Source: Candidatus Aerophobota bacterium
Lineage (GTDB): Bacteria > Aerophobota > Aerophobia > Aerophobales > B3-G15
NCBI GenBank assembly: GCA_030615365.1
Contig: JAUWZM010000026.1
Span: 1-32,914 of the forward strand
DNA: 32,914 bases
Direction: 5' to 3'
The translations under genes and the position numbers were made by a program. The notes under the pieces were generated by a model. The model was given only the letters and a program-made list of their open reading frames with translations. It did no database searches and was not told the origin of the DNA. Each line of letters opens with the position of its first letter. Position 1 is the first letter of the stretch. Shown in pieces: positions 17,764-24,802 of the stretch.

Positions 17764-18693
17764 ATGGATGGAATTTTGTTAATAGATAAACCTAAGGGAG
17801 TAACTTCCCATGATGTAGTGAAGAAGATAAGAGAATGGTTAAAAATTAAAAAGATAGGACATACTGGTACCCTTGATCCACAAGCTACGGGTCTTCTCAT
17901 TATATGCATAGGTAAGGCAACTAAATTGGCTCCTTTTCTTCAGGATTTGGATAAGTCCTACTGGGGAGAATTAGTATTTGGCATTCTTACTAATAGTTTG
18001 GATGGAGAAGGAGAAATACTGGAAGAAAGAGATGTTTCTTTCCTGCAAAAAAATGAAGTAGAAGGTATTTTTAAAAAATTTGTGGGTCAGATAGCTCAGA
18101 TTCCTCCTATGTTCTCTGCTATCCATTGGGAGGGGGATCGTCTGTATAATTTAGCTAGGAAAGGGATAAAGGTAAAGGTTCCCTCTCGGGAAGTCCAGAT
18201 TTACTATTTGAGGTTATTAAATTTTTCTTCTGGTAGGAATCCAGTGGCTGAGTTTGAACTGCGCTGTTCCAAGGGTACCTATGTTCGATCTCTGTGTAGG
18301 GATATTGGGGAGGCTTGTGGATGTGGGGCTTACCAGAGATCTCTTTGTCGGATGAGAATTGGACCTTTTTCTCTCAAGGAAGCTAAAAAAATGGAGGAAG
18401 TAGAAAAAAAAATAAAAGAAGGAAAAATAGATAAGATTTTCTGGGGATTGACTCAATCTTTGCCTCACTTACCCTTACTTAAGGTTAAAAGAGGGGCAGA
18501 GAAACTGGTGAAGTGGGGGACCCCTCTTTATCTATCCCACATAGATGAGATACCTTCCACTTTAGAGAAAGGAGATAAGGTTCGTCTGTGCGATCAAGAA
18601 GGTAGGCTTTTAGCGGTGGCTACGAGTTTACAGGGGGGAACTCATTTTAGCCAGGAGAAGATGGGATTTAAGTATTTAAGGGTATTAATCTGA
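17764..18693 (+). CDS. truB: tRNA pseudouridine-55 synthase TruB
   Basis: TruB makes the universal pseudouridine in the T-loop of tRNAs. It has the start MDGILLIDKPKGVTSHDVV, the catalytic Asp38 in GHTGTLDPQATGLL, PPMFSAIHWEGDRLYNLAR, and CSKGTYVRSLCRDIG. A C-terminal PUA-like RNA-binding part (near residues 240-309, KWGTPLYLS...KGDKVRLCDQEGRLLAVA) completes the 309 aa. GGAG lies about 13 bp before the ATG, a rather long spacing. The TGATG overlap with ribF gives coupled translation, a common pairing in bacteria. Confidence 0.94.
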   Translation: MDGILLIDKPKGVTSHDVVKKIREWLKIKKIGHTGTLDPQATGLLIICIGKATKLAPFLQDLDKSYWGELVFGILTNSLDGEGEILEERDVSFLQKNEVEGIFKKFVGQIAQIPPMFSAIHWEGDRLYNLARKGIKVKVPSREVQIYYLRLLNFSSGRNPVAEFELRCSKGTYVRSLCRDIGEACGCGAYQRSLCRMRIGPFSLKEAKKMEEVEKKIKEGKIDKIFWGLTQSLPHLPLLKVKRGAEKLVKWGTPLYLSHIDEIPSTLEKGDKVRLCDQEGRLLAVATSLQGGTHFSQEKMGFKYLRVLI

Positions 18694-19607
18694 TGGAAAT
18701 TAGAAGAGATTTTTCTCCGGGAAAAGAAAGAGTTGTGTTAACTATTGGTTTTTTTGATGGTGTTCACCTTGGCCATCAAAGGATCATTCATGATCTGGTA
18801 AAAAAGGCGGAACTGAAAGGAATAAAAAACTGTGTAGTTACTTTTGATCGCCATTCTTCTGAGCTTTTTTCTCATAAATCCGTACCTCTCCTAACCTCTC
18901 AAGAAGAGAAAGAGGAAATTATGTCTCAATTGGGGGTAGATTTGGTACAGGTTTTACCGTTTACTTCTCACCTTGCTTCCCTTTCGCCTTATCAGTTCTT
19001 GCACAAATTAAAACAAAGTCTTAACTTTGAGCAGATTATCATAGGTGAGGATTTTGTTTTTGGTCAGGGGAGAACGGGAAATGCGAGACTGTTGCATCAA
19101 ATTGAGAATGATTTTGGATACAAACTCGTTGCTGTTCCTTTTCTTAAACTAAGGGGAGAGAAAATTAGTAGTTCTCTTCTCCGGCAGTGGTTAGGGAAAG
19201 GAGAGATAGAGAAGGTTACTCAAGTGATGGGCAGATACCCTACTATTCTGGGGAAAGTAATTGAAGGAGATGGAAGAGGTAAGAGCCTTGGTTATCCTAC
19301 GGCTAATTTAAAAACCCATCCTCAGAAACTTTTACCCTCCCCCGGAGTGTATGCAGGTAAAGTAAAATTAATAAATATGACTTATCGAGCCCTGATAAAC
19401 GTGGGAGGTAGGCCAACTTTTAAAGATTTTTCTTTGGGTATTGAGGTCCATATTTTAGATTTTTCTAAGGAGATTTATAGTCAGTCAATGAGGGTAGAAC
19501 TGATAAGTAGAATCAGAGATATTCAAATCTTTCCTTCCTCTCTTGAGTTGATCAGCAGATTAGAAGAAGATGAGAGAGAAGCAAAGAAAGTAGTGAGAAT
19601 CGAGTAG
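18693..19607 (+). CDS. ribF: Bifunctional riboflavin kinase/FAD synthetase
   Basis: It converts riboflavin to FMN and FMN to FAD. The N-terminal nucleotidyltransferase has TIGFFDGVHLGHQRII (a variant of the HxGH loop), VTFDRH, LTSQEEKEEIM and EDFVFGQGRTGN, with ISSSLLRQWL closing the domain. The C-terminal kinase domain begins near residue 185 with GKVIEGDGRGKSLGYPTANL and continues with PSPGVYAG and INVGGRPTF. The 304-aa length is normal. It overlaps truB. Flavin supply fits the flavoprotein-rich gene set in the window, but the truB-ribF pair is a general bacterial arrangement and not specific evidence for that. Confidence 0.94.
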   Translation: MEIRRDFSPGKERVVLTIGFFDGVHLGHQRIIHDLVKKAELKGIKNCVVTFDRHSSELFSHKSVPLLTSQEEKEEIMSQLGVDLVQVLPFTSHLASLSPYQFLHKLKQSLNFEQIIIGEDFVFGQGRTGNARLLHQIENDFGYKLVAVPFLKLRGEKISSSLLRQWLGKGEIEKVTQVMGRYPTILGKVIEGDGRGKSLGYPTANLKTHPQKLLPSPGVYAGKVKLINMTYRALINVGGRPTFKDFSLGIEVHILDFSKEIYSQSMRVELISRIRDIQIFPSSLELISRLEEDEREAKKVVRIE

Positions 19608-19618
19608 TAGGTGAAAAC

Positions 19619-19711
19619 ATGAATGCGTTGATGCGTAGATGTGTAAAAATCAAACAAATCAGATCAACCAAATAAACGAGATAAATGTAGCCGCAGGCTT
19701 TAGCTTGCGTA
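19619..19711. repeat. Half-copies of repeat families in the ribF-birA gap
   Basis: Positions 19619-19650 carry one family C arm (AATGCGTTGATGCGTAGATG) without its partner. From about 19686, GTAGCCGCAGGCTTTAGC begins a short hairpin (CGCAGGCT...AGCTTGCG) of a TGTAGCCG-type repeat. These look like decayed or partial elements. The 155-bp gap has no other feature except the AAGGTG ribosome binding site of birA. Confidence 0.5.
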
Positions 19712-19762
19712 ATAAGAGCAGTGCAGGTCGTAAAGATTTGCCAAAAGTGAAATAAAGGTGTA

Positions 19763-20524
19763 ATGATCAAGATAAAAGAAACTCCCAGGATTTTTGGGCA
19801 AAAGGTTTACCGCTATTCACAAGTAGATTCTACTAATCAAATTGCCTTTTATCTCGCCCAAAGGGGGGAGGCAGAGGGAACGATAGTAGTAGCCGACGAA
19901 CAGAGCAAAGGAGAGGGAAGAAGAGGTAGCTGGTGGTTTTCTCCCCGAGGAGGATTGTGGCTTTCCCTTGTATTACGCCCCTCTCTTAATTTTTCTCAAT
20001 TTTCTCTTTTAAACATCTTGGGAGCAGTGGCTGTTGCCGAAACTGTCCAGTCTTTTCTTACTCATCGTCCCGTTTTTATTTACTGGCCCAATGATGTTCT
20101 GATAGACAGTAAAAAGGTCGGAGGAGTGATGTGTAGATTCAAAGTGAAAAAGAGTAAGCTAAGCTTTATTATTATGGGAATCGGGGTGAATCTAAATGTA
20201 GAAGAGTTTTCTCCTCAACTTAAAAGAGAAGCTACTTCTCTCAGTTTAGAGGAGGGACATTCTATTTCAAGAGATTTATTTTTAGATCTTCTCTTGGGAA
20301 AATTGGAAGAATTGTACATTTGTTCTCATAAAAGCTGGTTTCCCATTCTAAAGAAGGCTCGCAATTTTTTCCCTTTGCTGGGAAAGCCGGTCAAGCTTAA
20401 GACTTCTCGAGAAGAATGTTTGGGCTACCCTGTTGATATAGATGAGAGCGGAAGATTAATTGTTCGTCTGGAAAGCGGTGTGCAGAGAGTAATTGATGCA
20501 GAAACTTCGGTAAAACCCCATTAA
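19763..20524 (+). CDS. birA: Biotin--[acetyl-CoA-carboxylase] ligase, without DNA-binding domain
   Basis: It activates biotin with ATP and attaches it to biotin carboxyl carrier domains. The 253 aa cover the catalytic domain and the C-terminal SH3-like domain (KLKTSREECLGYPVDIDESGRLIV). Visible motifs are QVDSTNQIA, the biotinyl-AMP loop GEGRRGSWWFSP (usually GRGRRGRxW), IYWPNDVLI, and the lysine in KKVGGV. No N-terminal winged helix is present, so it is the monofunctional class and not a repressor of bio genes. AAGGTG precedes the ATG. coaX follows 28 bp downstream, a frequent neighbour. Confidence 0.92.
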   Translation: MIKIKETPRIFGQKVYRYSQVDSTNQIAFYLAQRGEAEGTIVVADEQSKGEGRRGSWWFSPRGGLWLSLVLRPSLNFSQFSLLNILGAVAVAETVQSFLTHRPVFIYWPNDVLIDSKKVGGVMCRFKVKKSKLSFIIMGIGVNLNVEEFSPQLKREATSLSLEEGHSISRDLFLDLLLGKLEELYICSHKSWFPILKKARNFFPLLGKPVKLKTSREECLGYPVDIDESGRLIVRLESGVQRVIDAETSVKPH

Positions 20525-20552
20525 ATAGTGAACGTCCAAAGAGGTACATAAG

Positions 20553-21326
20553 ATGAATTTAGCTGTAGATATAGGGAACAGCGTGGTAAAGGTTGGTTTA
20601 TTCAACCAGGAAAGTCTTGTTTTAAGAGGGAGATTTACCACTCATCCCTATAGAGAAGCTGATGAATGGGGCATTTTGTTAGTTAGTTGGATAAGAAGCT
20701 ACTCTGAGAAACCAAAGATAGACAGGGTAATTATTTCCTCAGTAGCTCAATCCGCCTTGACTTCTTTACGAGAAGCAATAAAGAGATACTTTAAAATTAC
20801 CCCCCTTGAGTTAAATTTTAAATTGGCTGGCATTCCCATTCTCTGTGATAATCCAGAGGAGGTGGGAGCAGATAGAATAGCTAATTCTGTGGCAGCAGCG
20901 AAGCTATATCAACTTCCAGCAATAGTAGTTGATTTTGGGACTGCTACTGCTTTTGATGTGATATCTTCCAGAGGAGAATACCTGGGCGGAGTTATTGCCC
21001 CTGGAATTCAATTAGCAACAAATACTCTCTGGGAAAAAACAGAAAGGCTCTTTCCGGTGGAGTTTAAAAAGCCTCTAAGAGCTATTGGTAAAAATACAGA
21101 GGATAATTTAACTTCCGGTATTTTTTATAGCTTTTTGGGGGCCGTCAAGGAAGTATTGGCTAAGATTGAACAGGAAATGGAAGAGAAAGCTACGGTTATA
21201 GCCACGGGAGGATGGGGAAAAATACTAAAGGAAGAGTGCTCCCAGATCAATGTAGCAAATCCCACTCTTACACTCCAGGGTTTGAATTTTATCTTAATGC
21301 GTCTCTATCTTAGAAAAGTAGAGTAG
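20553..21326 (+). CDS. coaX: Type III pantothenate kinase
   Basis: It phosphorylates pantothenate in the first step of CoA synthesis. The 257-aa protein belongs to the acetate/sugar kinase-Hsc70 fold, with the DIGNS phosphate loop (Asp6) and GADRIAN. VDFGTATAFDV, GGVIAPGIQLATNTL, and ATGGWG near the C-terminus are also present. AGAGGT lies ahead of the ATG. It ends the housekeeping block; the following 507-bp gap starts the accessory region. Confidence 0.93.
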   Translation: MNLAVDIGNSVVKVGLFNQESLVLRGRFTTHPYREADEWGILLVSWIRSYSEKPKIDRVIISSVAQSALTSLREAIKRYFKITPLELNFKLAGIPILCDNPEEVGADRIANSVAAAKLYQLPAIVVDFGTATAFDVISSRGEYLGGVIAPGIQLATNTLWEKTERLFPVEFKKPLRAIGKNTEDNLTSGIFYSFLGAVKEVLAKIEQEMEEKATVIATGGWGKILKEECSQINVANPTLTLQGLNFILMRLYLRKVE

Positions 21327-21409
21327 CGGTTTCCTGAGCCTCTTCCATGTGAATTCTGAGTAATAGGTAAGTGTTACTAAAAAAATGTGAGGTTCCTTGC
21401 TCGTCATTG

Positions 21410-21553
21410 CGAGCAAAGCATGTAGTGGCAGGCATCTTGTCTGTGGAAGTCAAAGCAATCTCATGTAGCTTGCCGATTTATCGGCGCATTAAACCAGCCC
21501 AATGAATTGGGCAGCTACAATTGTCAGAGAAAACAAGAATTTTAGAAAAGCTA
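21410..21553. repeat. Family E repeat, copy 1
   Basis: The core at 21464-21519 starts TGTAGCTTGCC and ends GGGCAGCTACA, forming terminal inverted repeats. It encloses two perfect hairpins, GCCGAT-TT-ATCGGC and GCCCAAT-GA-ATTGGGC. The 5' flank has another hairpin-like text (CATCTTGTCTGTGG), and the 3' flank (TGTCAGAGAAAACAAGAATT) is conserved. The same sequence and orientation occur at 22870-22970 and 26732-26875. Confidence 0.9.
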
Positions 21554-21725
21554 TTACCAAATATTTACTCTGCCAATAAAACATCTGAAAATTTATTACC
21601 GGAGAAGAATCTATAATCTCGATTACTTTCCTCTCCCATTCTTGCCAAAACTTCCGTTTCTATCTTTTTTCTCCCAAGAAATCCAAAATCAGCGTTCAAT
21701 TTTTCAGATTTGATGATGTGAAAAT

Positions 21726-21753
21726 TTGACAACTTTTTTGCATGCTATATAAT
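21726..21753 (+). promoter_or_regulatory. Near-perfect sigma70 promoter for lacI
   Basis: TTGACA (21726-21731), a 16-bp spacer and TATAAT (21748-21753) are both consensus. It points into the LacI-family gene starting 80 bp downstream. Confidence 0.75.
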
Positions 21754-21760
21754 TATTTTG

Positions 21761-21784
21761 CAGTATATAATTGGTTACATACTG
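21761..21784. promoter_or_regulatory. Palindromic operator candidate for the LacI-family regulator
   Basis: Arms CAGTATATAA and TTACATACTG flank a TTGG spacer; 9 of 10 arm bases are complementary. It begins seven bases after the -10 box, covering the predicted transcription start, the usual place for a repressor operator. Autoregulation is inference. I did not find a second clear copy before the downstream genes. Confidence 0.55.
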
Positions 21785-21833
21785 TTGATTGGGATGCTTT
21801 TAATACAGCAATAGAGTGAATGAAAAGGGTTAC

Positions 21834-22862
21834 ATGAGAATCACCATTAAAGACATAAGCAGGTTAAGTGGATTTTCGACGGCCACAGTATCGCGAGTTA
21901 TCAATAACCATCCATCCGTACGTGAGAAAACTCGAGCGAAAATAAAAAAGATTATTAAAAATTATTCCTATAGACCAAGTATTATTGCCAGAAGTTTGAC
22001 TACCAGGAGAACTGGTATGATAGGACTTATTCTTTCTCATATTACTAATCCTTTTTATACAGAGATAGCAGAAACTATTGCAGATGAAGCAAGAAAGTAC
22101 AATTACAGTGTGATCTTTTGTAATACCAATGATTCTACTAAAATTCAAAGAGAATATATAAACTTACTGTATGAAAAGCGGGTTGACGGAATGATCTTTG
22201 CATCGGTACATCTTTATGATCCGGACGTGATAAAATTGATGATGGAGGGTATGCATGTAGTCTTAGTTAACAGGAGATTAGAGGGGCCAAGAGTAGATTC
22301 TGTGACTGTGGATAATGTAAAAGGCGCTTATTTAGTCGTAGAACATTTGATTGAGCATGGACATGAGAAAATAGGAATAATAAGAGGAGTTTCAGAATAT
22401 TCAACTGATGTTGATAGATTTGAGGGTTATCAAAGGGCATTGCAAAACTACCGCTTAGATATGAAGGATACTTTTATAAAATGGGGGAATTTTGAGAGAA
22501 AGGGAGGATACTCTGCTCTCAAAGGGATGTTAAAGATGAAGGATAGACCCACGGCTATATTTGCAGCCAGTGATGATATGGCATTAGGAGCCTGGGAGAT
22601 GATCCTGGAGTCCGGGTTAAAGATACCTGATGACATCGCATTGGTAGGATTCGATGATATTGACCTTGCTTCATTTAAAGGAATAGAGTTAACTACAATA
22701 TCCCAGAGAAAACGTGAGATGGGGATTAAAGCTGTAAGATTGCTTATGAACAGAATTATGAATAAAGGCAAGAAAGCAGCTCGTCAGATTGCATTAGAGC
22801 CTAAACTTGTTATCAGAAAATCTTGTGGCTGTACAATTAACCGAGGGATTACCAGGATTTAG
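21834..22862 (+). CDS. LacI/PurR-family transcriptional regulator
   Basis: It has an N-terminal helix-turn-helix (TIKDISRLSGFSTATVSRVINNH) followed by the hinge helix region (YRPSIIARSL). The periplasmic-binding-protein-like effector domain follows, with TGMIGLILSHITNPFY, VDGMIFASVH, GHEKIGIIRG, FAASDDMALGAWE, and VGFDDIDLA. I chose ATG 21834 (342 aa), not the in-frame GTG 18 bases earlier, because LacI proteins start just before TIKDI and AAGGG lies upstream of this ATG. The ligand is probably a sugar, given the downstream sugar-binding protein and hydrolase. It has its own promoter and a palindrome at the start site, and is bracketed by two direct copies of the family E repeat. Confidence 0.94.
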   Translation: MRITIKDISRLSGFSTATVSRVINNHPSVREKTRAKIKKIIKNYSYRPSIIARSLTTRRTGMIGLILSHITNPFYTEIAETIADEARKYNYSVIFCNTNDSTKIQREYINLLYEKRVDGMIFASVHLYDPDVIKLMMEGMHVVLVNRRLEGPRVDSVTVDNVKGAYLVVEHLIEHGHEKIGIIRGVSEYSTDVDRFEGYQRALQNYRLDMKDTFIKWGNFERKGGYSALKGMLKMKDRPTAIFAASDDMALGAWEMILESGLKIPDDIALVGFDDIDLASFKGIELTTISQRKREMGIKAVRLLMNRIMNKGKKAARQIALEPKLVIRKSCGCTINRGITRI

Positions 22863-22869
22863 CGTATCT

Positions 22870-22970
22870 CTGTAATCTCATGTAGCTTGCCGATTTATCG
22901 GCGAATTAAAACCGCCCAATGAATTGGGCAGCTACAATTGTCAGAGAAAACAAGAATTTTAGAAGAGCTA
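22870..22970. repeat. Family E repeat, copy 2
   Basis: It begins just after the lacI stop. The core TGTAGCTTGCC...GGGCAGCTACA and the 3' flank (TTGTCAGAGAAAACAAGAAT) match copies 1 and 3 with very few differences, but the 5' flank is shorter. It has the same orientation as the others. Confidence 0.9.
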
Positions 22971-22987
22971 AAGTAATAGTTTAGCTC

Positions 22988-23017
22988 TTGGGTATAGGAG
23001 TTCTCATCGAGTATAAG
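22988..23017 (+). promoter_or_regulatory. Possible promoter for the small ORF and sugar-binding protein
   Basis: TTGGGT (22988-22993), an 18-bp spacer and TATAAG (23012-23017) lie between the repeat and the 35-codon ORF. Both boxes are imperfect. Confidence 0.35.
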
Positions 23018-23072
23018 TTTTTTCTGGAGCCTGCCAAATAAAAGCTAAAATAAAACCAGAAGGAGGTGGGGA

Positions 23073-23180
23073 ATGCAGGTAAGGCCATTAGTTTATCACG
23101 ATAAAGGAAAGCTTTCTAAAAAGAGAAAAACGTTAAATACTAAAATTTCTCTTCAGGAGCTTTCTAAAGAATTAAACTAA
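23073..23180 (+). CDS. Small 35-aa basic protein with a strong ribosome binding site
   Basis: The frame runs ATG to TAA with 35 codons: MQVRPLVYHDKGKLSKKRKT, then LNTKISLQELSKELN. It has no family match that I know. The case for translation is the AGAAGGAGGTGG sequence placed six bases before the ATG, nearly perfect anti-Shine-Dalgarno complementarity and stronger than that of most genes here. The stop is 19 bp before the sugar-binding protein gene. The product is lysine-rich with no hydrophobic segment, so it is probably cytoplasmic. It may be a leader peptide coupling translation to the next gene or a real small protein. Confidence 0.5.
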   Translation: MQVRPLVYHDKGKLSKKRKTLNTKISLQELSKELN

Positions 23181-23199
23181 ATCTATGAAGGAGTAAAAA

Positions 23200-24510
23200 A
23201 TGCGAAAGATTAAAAAGTGTGTGGTGATTTTCCTGGGAAGTGCTCTGTTGATTGGTTTTTTGGCAGGAGCTCTCCAGGCTAAAAAAACGATGAGTTATAT
23301 GAACTGGTTTTTGACTCTTCAGGACAAGGCAATGACAGAGGCTCAATTAGAGGCTTTTGAGAAGGCAAATCCTGATGTTCAAGTCAAGTGGATTCCCGTT
23401 CCTTTTGGGGATTACCAGCCTAAACTTCTTACCATGGTAGCCGGAGGCATAGCACCTGATACTTTTTGGGCATGGCCAATCTTCGCTCCAGAGATTTGGG
23501 ATAAAAGAGTAATTTATCCTATGAACGAGTTTATTGAAAAAGATCCTACTATAAATTGGGAAGATGTTATGTTTAAGGAAATTCTGGGTGGTAAGTTGTA
23601 CGATGGAGATATAATAGGCCTTCCATCGGGATGCGCCGCCAGTTGTTACTTTTACAATAAAGATACCTTCCAAGAAGCAGGATTAGCTGATCCTGCTGAT
23701 CTTTACTACCAGGGAAAATGGGATTGGGATACCTACATGGCTCTTGGTCCGAAGTTGAGTAAGGACATTGATGGAGATGGCAGGATGGATACATTCACCA
23801 ATGTTGCCAGTTTTTGGTGGAATGTTTTCAATAACACGGGAGCAGATATGTACAATGAGGATGGAACAAAGTGCACTTTGGATTCCCCTGAGACAGTACA
23901 GGCTGTTCAGTTCTTGGTTGATGAGATAACTGAGGGATTGGTTCCTCCTCCTCAATTTGAGGCAGCTAAAGTAGGGATGTCCTTTGAGACAGGAAGGGTA
24001 GCTATGCGCTCTATTTGGGTGTATTTTATCTTCAGTGAACAGTTCATCAATTTACCCTTTAACTGGGGAGTAGTTATGCCCTGGTTTGGACCAAAGGGTC
24101 CAGAGAAAGCTAGTGCAGGAGGAAGCGTGGCTACCTGTATATCAAGAGCCGCTGAAGATAAAGCCTTAGCCTACAACTTCATAAAGTTTTTAATCTCTGA
24201 GGAGGCTTTCTTAGCCGAATTGAACACACCAGGTGTGGTAGCTATGCCCTCAAGGTACTCTCAGTTCAAACTTCCTGCATATACAGAGGCCGTAGAGCAG
24301 TTGGGTCATGACACAAAGATGATATCTGATATTTGGGAACAGGGAGGTATGAATGGAGGGCCAAGAAATAGCATAGCAGGATTTTTTGGCTGGCAGGTTT
24401 GGATAAGAGAGATGGATAATGCCAAGAGAGGAATTAAAACTGTGGAAGAGGCTTGCAAAGACGCTGCCAGAGAGATTCAGGCCAGGATTGATGAGATATT
24501 GGAAGAATAA
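23200..24510 (+). CDS. Extracellular sugar-binding protein of an ABC transporter (family 1)
   Basis: This 436-aa protein has a Sec signal peptide (basic MRKIKK, hydrophobic core, cleavage near ALQA-KK). There is no lipobox cysteine, so it should be soluble in a diderm periplasm. The mature part resembles family 1 solute-binding proteins: EAQLEAFEKANPDVQVKWI, MVAGGIAPDTFWAW, GKLYDGDIIGLPSGC, YNKDTFQEAGL and KALAYNFIKFL. DIDGDGRMDTF has the spacing of a calcium-binding loop found in related sugar binders. AAGGAG precedes the ATG. No permease or ATPase gene follows, which is unusual for such proteins. It is followed by a terminator-like hairpin. Confidence 0.9.
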   Translation: MRKIKKCVVIFLGSALLIGFLAGALQAKKTMSYMNWFLTLQDKAMTEAQLEAFEKANPDVQVKWIPVPFGDYQPKLLTMVAGGIAPDTFWAWPIFAPEIWDKRVIYPMNEFIEKDPTINWEDVMFKEILGGKLYDGDIIGLPSGCAASCYFYNKDTFQEAGLADPADLYYQGKWDWDTYMALGPKLSKDIDGDGRMDTFTNVASFWWNVFNNTGADMYNEDGTKCTLDSPETVQAVQFLVDEITEGLVPPPQFEAAKVGMSFETGRVAMRSIWVYFIFSEQFINLPFNWGVVMPWFGPKGPEKASAGGSVATCISRAAEDKALAYNFIKFLISEEAFLAELNTPGVVAMPSRYSQFKLPAYTEAVEQLGHDTKMISDIWEQGGMNGGPRNSIAGFFGWQVWIREMDNAKRGIKTVEEACKDAAREIQARIDEILEE

Positions 24511-24558
24511 TGACTGGACAATCTTAATATTATGACTCCTTGATTGCTGATAATTAAA

Positions 24559-24601
24559 TGTCCTCCCCTGTAATTGTTTTTCTATATTATAGGGGAGGAC
24601 A
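24559..24601 (+). terminator. Terminator-like hairpin after the sugar-binding protein gene
   Basis: Perfect 11-bp arms TGTCCTCCCCT (24559-24569) and AGGGGAGGACA (24591-24601) enclose a 21-nt loop. A T-run (ATTTTTCT) follows six bases downstream. It lies 48 bp after the stop codon. Confidence 0.6.
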
Positions 24602-24704
24602 AAGGAAATTTTTCTAAAAAGGAATACTCAAAAGTAATTTTTTTATAAAGAAGTTATTGGGGATTTTTAAACAAAATTAAACCAGGTTGAGTCTGAAATA
24701 AAAA

Positions 24705-24731
24705 TTGATCTTTATAAAAGATACTTATAAT
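24705..24731 (+). promoter_or_regulatory. Possible promoter for the glycoside-hydrolase-like gene
   Basis: TTGATC (24705-24710), a 15-bp spacer and a perfect TATAAT (24726-24731). The spacer is short. The -10 box overlaps the left arm of the palindrome at 24727-24762. Confidence 0.4.
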
Positions 24732-24762
24732 GACCCCACAGCTCATGTTGTGGGGTCATTAT
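24727..24762. promoter_or_regulatory. Perfect 14-bp inverted repeat over the predicted start site
   Basis: The arms ATAATGACCCCACA and TGTGGGGTCATTAT are exact complements around an 8-nt loop. There is no T-run after it, so a terminator role is weak. Its position over the -10 box and start suggests an operator or a structured 5' leader. Confidence 0.5.
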
Positions 24763-24802
24763 ATATAGAATGGAAAAATATATCCAGAAGGAGGAGATTT
24801 AA

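Larger units (their letters stand above)
21327..21833. other. 507-bp gap between coaX and lacI
   Basis: It contains a family E repeat (21410-21553), an AT-rich stretch (21554-21720), and the lacI promoter and operator candidate (21726-21784). On the minus strand one frame stays open from about 21740 down to a TAA at 21565, reading for example FGFLGRKKIETEVLARMGEE. It has no good start and overlaps the promoter, so it may be a gene remnant or chance. Confidence 0.5.

Noticed and set aside
21816..22862. GTG at 21816 as the lacI start
   Set aside because: No ribosome binding site, and LacI proteins begin just before the TIKDI helix; ATG 21834 fits.
23573..23955. Minus-strand open frames within the sugar-binding protein gene and similar frames inside other genes
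   Set aside because: They lie entirely antisense to well-supported genes, have no ribosome binding sites and no protein-like motifs.
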